From Photobacterium salinisoli (GTDB lineage: Bacteria > Pseudomonadota > Gammaproteobacteria > Enterobacterales > Vibrionaceae), in assembly GCF_003614885.1 (NCBI RefSeq), contig NZ_QZMS01000003.1, positions 1 through 64,000 on the forward strand: a stretch of DNA of 64,000 nt, in the 5' to 3' direction. Shown in pieces: positions 60,812 to 64,000 of the stretch (its first letter is position 1; every line of letters starts with the position of its first letter). The notes under the pieces were generated by a model. The model was not told the origin of the DNA. It searched no databases and worked only from the letters and a program-made list of their open reading frames with translations. A program made the translations under genes and the position numbers.

Positions 60812-61069
60812 ATGAACAAGAGCCACTTAGCCTTAGCCACCGCCGTCTCCGGTCTGTTGATTCTGGCCGGTACACTCTCTGCACCCGCAACCGCCGCCGA
60901 GGCCAAAGAAAAATGCTACGGCGTCGCCAAAGCCGGTAAAAATGACTGCGCCACCAAAACCGGCTCCTGTGCCGGCACTGCCAAAACAGATGCTCAGAAA
61001 GACGCCTTTATCATGGTACCCAAAGGCCTGTGTGATCGTCTGGCAGGCGGCAGCACGCAAAGCAGCTAA
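60812..61069 (+). CDS. DUF2282 bufferin-type RiPP precursor (BufA1-like)
   Basis: An 85-aa exported precursor. A signal peptide (about 1-30, ending LSAPATAAEA) is followed by a small core with four cysteines: KEKCYGVAKAGKNDC, GSCAG and VPKGLCDRL, the DUF2282 pattern. In bufferins such cysteines are changed to thiooxazole by the DUF692 enzyme and the product binds copper in the periplasm; the modification here is inferred. The ATG at 60812 is chosen because AGGA lies 6 bp upstream, though ATGs at 60806 and 60809 are in frame. First gene of the operon. Confidence 0.88.
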   Translation: MNKSHLALATAVSGLLILAGTLSAPATAAEAKEKCYGVAKAGKNDCATKTGSCAGTAKTDAQKDAFIMVPKGLCDRLAGGSTQSS

Positions 61070-61071
61070 CC

Positions 61072-61944
61072 ATGATACGAGATCATGCTTTTCAACAGGT
61101 GGGGATTGGCCTGCGAGCGCCCCACCTGAGTCTGTTTACCGCCATCGACCCGCCTGAAGTGGGCTGGCTGGAAATTCACAGCGAAAACTATTTCCACCCC
61201 GACAGCCCGTCGCGCCACAGCCTGAACCGCATCGCTGACCATACCCCGATCAGCTGCCACGGTATCGGCCTGTCGCTGGGCTCGGCTGATCCGCTGGATG
61301 TCCGTCACCTGGCTCAGCTCAAACGCCTGATCGACGATATTCAGCCCATCGCCGTGTCTGACCATTTAAGCTGGAGTTCAATCAACGGCCAGTATTTCAA
61401 CGACCTGCTGCCCATTCCCTACACGGACCAAGCACTGAATGTGGTCTGCGCTAAAATTCATCAGGTACAAGAGACGCTGGGACGCCGGTTACTGCTTGAA
61501 AACCCGTCCAGCTACCTGAGCTTCAGCCATGCCACGTACACCGAGTGGGATTTTCTGGATCTTGTTCAGCAGCGTACCGGCTGCGGCCTGCTGCTGGACC
61601 TCAATAACATTTATGTCAGCAGTTTCAATCACGGTTTTGACTGTGCCACCTATCTGGCAGCGCTGAACCCTGACGCCGTCAAAGAAATCCATCTGGCTGG
61701 CTTTACGGTCAAACAACTTGATGAAGGTGAGATCTGGATTGATACCCACAGCCGCCCGGTCAGTGACCCCGTCTGGCAACTGTACCGGGACTGGGTGCAA
61801 ACGCACGGTTCAGTGCCAACCCTGATCGAATGGGACCTCGACATTCCCCCGCTCGAAGTGCTGCTGGGCGAAGCCGACAAGGCCCGCCAGATTCTGCGTG
61901 AAATCCCCCCTGGCGGAGACGAGCATGAAAGACGACGTGCCTGA
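61072..61944 (+). CDS. DUF692 multinuclear iron oxidative enzyme (BufB-like)
   Basis: A 290-aa DUF692 (MNIO) protein, a TIM barrel that holds two or three iron ions and oxidatively modifies cysteines of the precursor peptide. Conserved iron-ligand regions seen: EIHSENYF (about 24), CHGIGLSLGS (about 62), SDHLSW (about 97), LENPSSY (about 141), LLDLNNIYV (about 172) and EIHLAGF (about 205). Its ATG is two bases after the precursor stop without its own strong ribosome binding site, so it is translationally coupled. Confidence 0.93.
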   Translation: MIRDHAFQQVGIGLRAPHLSLFTAIDPPEVGWLEIHSENYFHPDSPSRHSLNRIADHTPISCHGIGLSLGSADPLDVRHLAQLKRLIDDIQPIAVSDHLSWSSINGQYFNDLLPIPYTDQALNVVCAKIHQVQETLGRRLLLENPSSYLSFSHATYTEWDFLDLVQQRTGCGLLLDLNNIYVSSFNHGFDCATYLAALNPDAVKEIHLAGFTVKQLDEGEIWIDTHSRPVSDPVWQLYRDWVQTHGSVPTLIEWDLDIPPLEVLLGEADKARQILREIPPGGDEHERRRA

Positions 61945-62677
61945 TCTGGCCACCCTGCAGACGCATTTTGCCCAGGCCTTACAATACCGGCCAAGCGATG
62001 TCGCCGACCTGATCAGCGATAACCTTTTCAGCGCCGAACAACGGCTGCAAATCTACCGCAACAACTTTGTGATCAGCCTGAGCGAAGTACTGGAAGCCAC
62101 CTATCCGGCCGTAAAAGCCGTGGTGGGTGAGGCGTGTTTTTCTGCGCTGGCCCGCCAGCATATTCTGACCACACCGTTGGAGCAGGGCGATGTCAGCCAT
62201 TATGGCGGCGGTTTTGACCAGACGATTTGTGCTCAGCCATCACTGGTTGATGCTGTGCCCTATCTCACCGACCTGGCGGCCTTAGAGTGGCTGGTCGACC
62301 GGGCGTCCATGTACGATGCGGCCCTGGCGCCGTTTCCGCTGGAAAAACTACAGGGGCTGACAGAGCAGCGTCTGGCTGAAGCCAGATTACTCCCTCAGCC
62401 TGCCTGCTGGTTACTGGACAGCGACTATGCGGTTGCCTCGCTGTGGCTGGCAATACGCGATGATCAACTGGACGGATTGACCATCCAGACACGTGAATCT
62501 GCCATAGTGCTGCCCGGACCGGCCGTGATTGCCACCACTCAGGCGGGAATCGCACTGGTGCATCTGGCGCGGCAACATCAGCCACTGAAACAGGCCAGCC
62601 AGGAGATGCTGGCCGTGCTGGGGGAGCTGATTGCGGCACAGGTTTTTTGCGATATCCACTATGCTGATGATATGTAA
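61925..62677 (+). CDS. DUF2063 partner protein (BufC-like)
   Basis: A 250-aa DUF2063 protein: an N-terminal helical DUF2063 domain (LQTHFAQALQY to LTTPLEQGD, about 8-85) and a C-terminal domain resembling RiPP recognition elements. In MNIO clusters this protein presents the precursor to the DUF692 enzyme. Its ATG 61925 lies inside the end of bufB (20-bp overlap) with GGAG upstream. Confidence 0.92.
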   Translation: MKDDVPDLATLQTHFAQALQYRPSDVADLISDNLFSAEQRLQIYRNNFVISLSEVLEATYPAVKAVVGEACFSALARQHILTTPLEQGDVSHYGGGFDQTICAQPSLVDAVPYLTDLAALEWLVDRASMYDAALAPFPLEKLQGLTEQRLAEARLLPQPACWLLDSDYAVASLWLAIRDDQLDGLTIQTRESAIVLPGPAVIATTQAGIALVHLARQHQPLKQASQEMLAVLGELIAAQVFCDIHYADDM

Positions 62678-62742
62678 TCAAAATATTCAGCACTTCAGTA
62701 TCAACGCCACCTCGGCGCTGCACTGAAGATCAGGAGGCTGAC

Positions 62743-63201
62743 ATGCTCTACCGTATTAAAGATCTTGATACCCGGTTCAGCCGTATACTGGCGCCGCTGA
62801 CGCCCCTGCTGCTGTTATTCACCCGGTTATGGGTCGCCTGGGTCTTTTTCAACTCGGGCATGATCAAATACCAGAGCTGGGACAGCACCCTGTATCTGTT
62901 TGAATATGAATATCAGGTTCCCCTGCTGCCCTGGCGAATCGCCGCCTATCTGGGTACGGCGACAGAGCTGATAGTGCCGGTCTTTCTGGTACTGGGTTTG
63001 CTGACCCGGCCGATGGCGCTGCTGCTGTTTGTCTTCAACATCATAGCCGTGGTGTCCTATCCGCTGCTGTGGGAGAAGGGCTTTTTTGACCATCAGCTGT
63101 GGGGCATGATGCTGCTGATCAATGTGTTCTGGGGGGCGGGACTGGTATCGCTGGATCATCTGTCCGGCCAGGCACGACGACCCAGCCGCTTACTGGAATA
63201 A
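62743..63201 (+). CDS. DoxX-family membrane protein
   Basis: A 152-aa protein with four predicted transmembrane helices (about 23-43, 65-85, 88-108, 115-135). DoxX proteins often close BufABC-type operons; their role there is unknown, perhaps quinone or redox related. AGGAGG lies 5 bp before ATG 62743. Its stop is 2 bp from the convergent yigB stop. Confidence 0.9.
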   Translation: MLYRIKDLDTRFSRILAPLTPLLLLFTRLWVAWVFFNSGMIKYQSWDSTLYLFEYEYQVPLLPWRIAAYLGTATELIVPVFLVLGLLTRPMALLLFVFNIIAVVSYPLLWEKGFFDHQLWGMMLLINVFWGAGLVSLDHLSGQARRPSRLLE

Positions 63202-63203
63202 GC

Positions 63204-63920
63204 TCACACCAGTGACAACAGCTGATCCAGAGTGTGGATTTCGACATCCGGCAACCAGGCCGCGTTAGACTCCTGATGCATCTGGCGTGACTGATCATTA
63301 AACCAGCAGGCCTGAAAACCGCTGCGGCGCGCGCCCCCCACATCGCTGATCAGGTGATCGCCGACATGAAGAATATCCGCCGCAGACACTCCCAGCAGCG
63401 CCTGAGCCTGGATAAATAAATCCGGTTCAGGTTTGGACAGGCCGTCACGCCCTGCCACCAATACCCGGGAGAAATACTGACCCAGACCGATTTTATCCGC
63501 GTCAACATTGCCATTGGTAATGGCCAGCAGCGGCACCCGTTTTGCCAGTTCGCTCAGCACGGCATGGGTCAGGTCAGGCACATCGACCTGATTTCTGACT
63601 GTGAGTACTATTTGCAAACCTTCTTCCGTGGCCTCAGAGGCCTGACTCTGCGAATAGCCGAGCCGGATCAGGCCGGTGCGCAACATGACCCGGCGCCATT
63701 CGGTGACATCGTGGCGCAACATGGGATTATCTTTGGCCAATTGGTATTTGAGCCGCTGCCAGTCGGCGGGACTCAGGGCGTCGGAAGCCGGGTGCGCGGC
63801 GGCCAGCCAGTCATACATGGCCTGTTCGGCGCGCAGAATCACCGGGTAGTTATCGTACAGGGTATCGTCCAGATCGAAGGTAAGCGCTTTGGGAGAACGA
63901 AAACTGCGGTAAAACTGCAT
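63204..63920 (-). CDS. yigB: HAD phosphatase YigB (riboflavin synthesis)
   Basis: A 238-aa HAD-IA hydrolase similar to YigB, which dephosphorylates 5-amino-6-ribitylaminouracil phosphate in riboflavin synthesis. Motif I LTFDLDDTLYD (about 14-24), motif II ITNGN (about 135) and motif IV VGDHLISDVGGARRSGF (about 193-209) are intact. Its start RFYR-like MQFYRSFR matches YigB. It follows xerC by 12 bp, as in E. coli (xerC-yigB-uvrD), but here the buf operon separates it from uvrD. Confidence 0.94.
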   Translation of the reverse strand: MQFYRSFRSPKALTFDLDDTLYDNYPVILRAEQAMYDWLAAAHPASDALSPADWQRLKYQLAKDNPMLRHDVTEWRRVMLRTGLIRLGYSQSQASEATEEGLQIVLTVRNQVDVPDLTHAVLSELAKRVPLLAITNGNVDADKIGLGQYFSRVLVAGRDGLSKPEPDLFIQAQALLGVSAADILHVGDHLISDVGGARRSGFQACWFNDQSRQMHQESNAAWLPDVEIHTLDQLLSLV

Positions 63921-63932
63921 GATACCGGCTCC

Positions 63933-64000
63933 TTATTTGGTTTTTTTGGCACGCGGGTGTGCCTGATCGTACACCTTGGCTAAATGCTGAAAGTCTAAAT
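63933..64000 (-). CDS. xerC: Tyrosine recombinase XerC, C-terminal end (cut by window edge)
   Basis: The reading frame on the minus strand gives LDFQHLAKVYDQAHPRAKKTK before the stop at 63935-63933. This is the characteristic XerC C-terminus after the catalytic Tyr region; most of the gene is outside the window. XerC resolves chromosome dimers at dif with XerD. AAGGAG of yigB overlaps its stop codon. Confidence 0.9.
   Translation of the reverse strand, partial: LDFQHLAKVYDQAHPRAKKTK

Overview
The window is chromosomal DNA of a gamma-proteobacterium, most likely a Vibrionaceae member (Photobacterium-like; the genus is not settled by what can be read here). The evidence is the start of a 16S rRNA gene, E. 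coli-like gene order (sthA-fabR-yijD-trmA-btuB-murI-rrn; yihY-dtd-fabY; typA-glnA-glnL-glnG; hemN-yihI-engB-spf-polA; uvrD, yigB, xerC) and a Vibrio-style type II secretion operon followed by nudE and cysQ. No insertion sequence, prophage, CRISPR array or tRNA gene was seen. Almost all of it is dense core chromosome with intact genes.

Layout. 1-0.92 kb: 5' end of 16S rRNA (minus strand) with its leader and two rrn promoters. 0.9-9.1 kb: membrane-anchored RRM protein, murI, a PP-loop ATPase, btuB under a cobalamin riboswitch, trmA, yijD, fabR, sthA. 9.2-11.1 kb: isolated allE cupin with a divergent LysR regulator. 11.1-24 kb: cysQ, nudE and the complete gspC-N operon. 24.5-33.3 kb: hslR-hslO, pckA, an AsmA-like protein, fabY, dtd, yihY and a DUF2959 lipoprotein. 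33.4-41.4 kb: typA, then glnA-glnL-glnG with sigma-54/NtrC control, and add. 41.4-50 kb: hemN, DUF2489, yihI, a methyltransferase, cytochrome c4, engB, Spot 42 RNA with a second likely small RNA beside it, and polA. 50.3-55.3 kb: elbB, two tandem RyhB-type small RNA genes under Fur boxes, a GNAT, yhhQ, a DUF3630 protein and recQ. 55.5-64 kb: rarD, ggt, uvrD, a bufferin-type RiPP operon (DUF2282 precursor, DUF692 enzyme, DUF2063 partner, DoxX), yigB and the 3' end of xerC.

The points of most interest are the tandem duplication of a Fur-controlled RyhB gene (51.0-51.5 kb), the bufferin-like copper-RiPP operon between uvrD and yigB (60.8-63.2 kb), a promoter-plus-terminator unit next to Spot 42 that looks like another small RNA (46.6-46.7 kb), an orphan plus-strand terminator with a perfect 19-bp palindrome beside recQ (53.4 kb), and the lone AllE/LysR pair. 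Together the genes cover nutrient-responsive regulation (nitrogen by NtrBC, iron by RyhB, cobalamin by riboswitch, carbon by Spot 42), protein export, DNA repair and redox/envelope functions.
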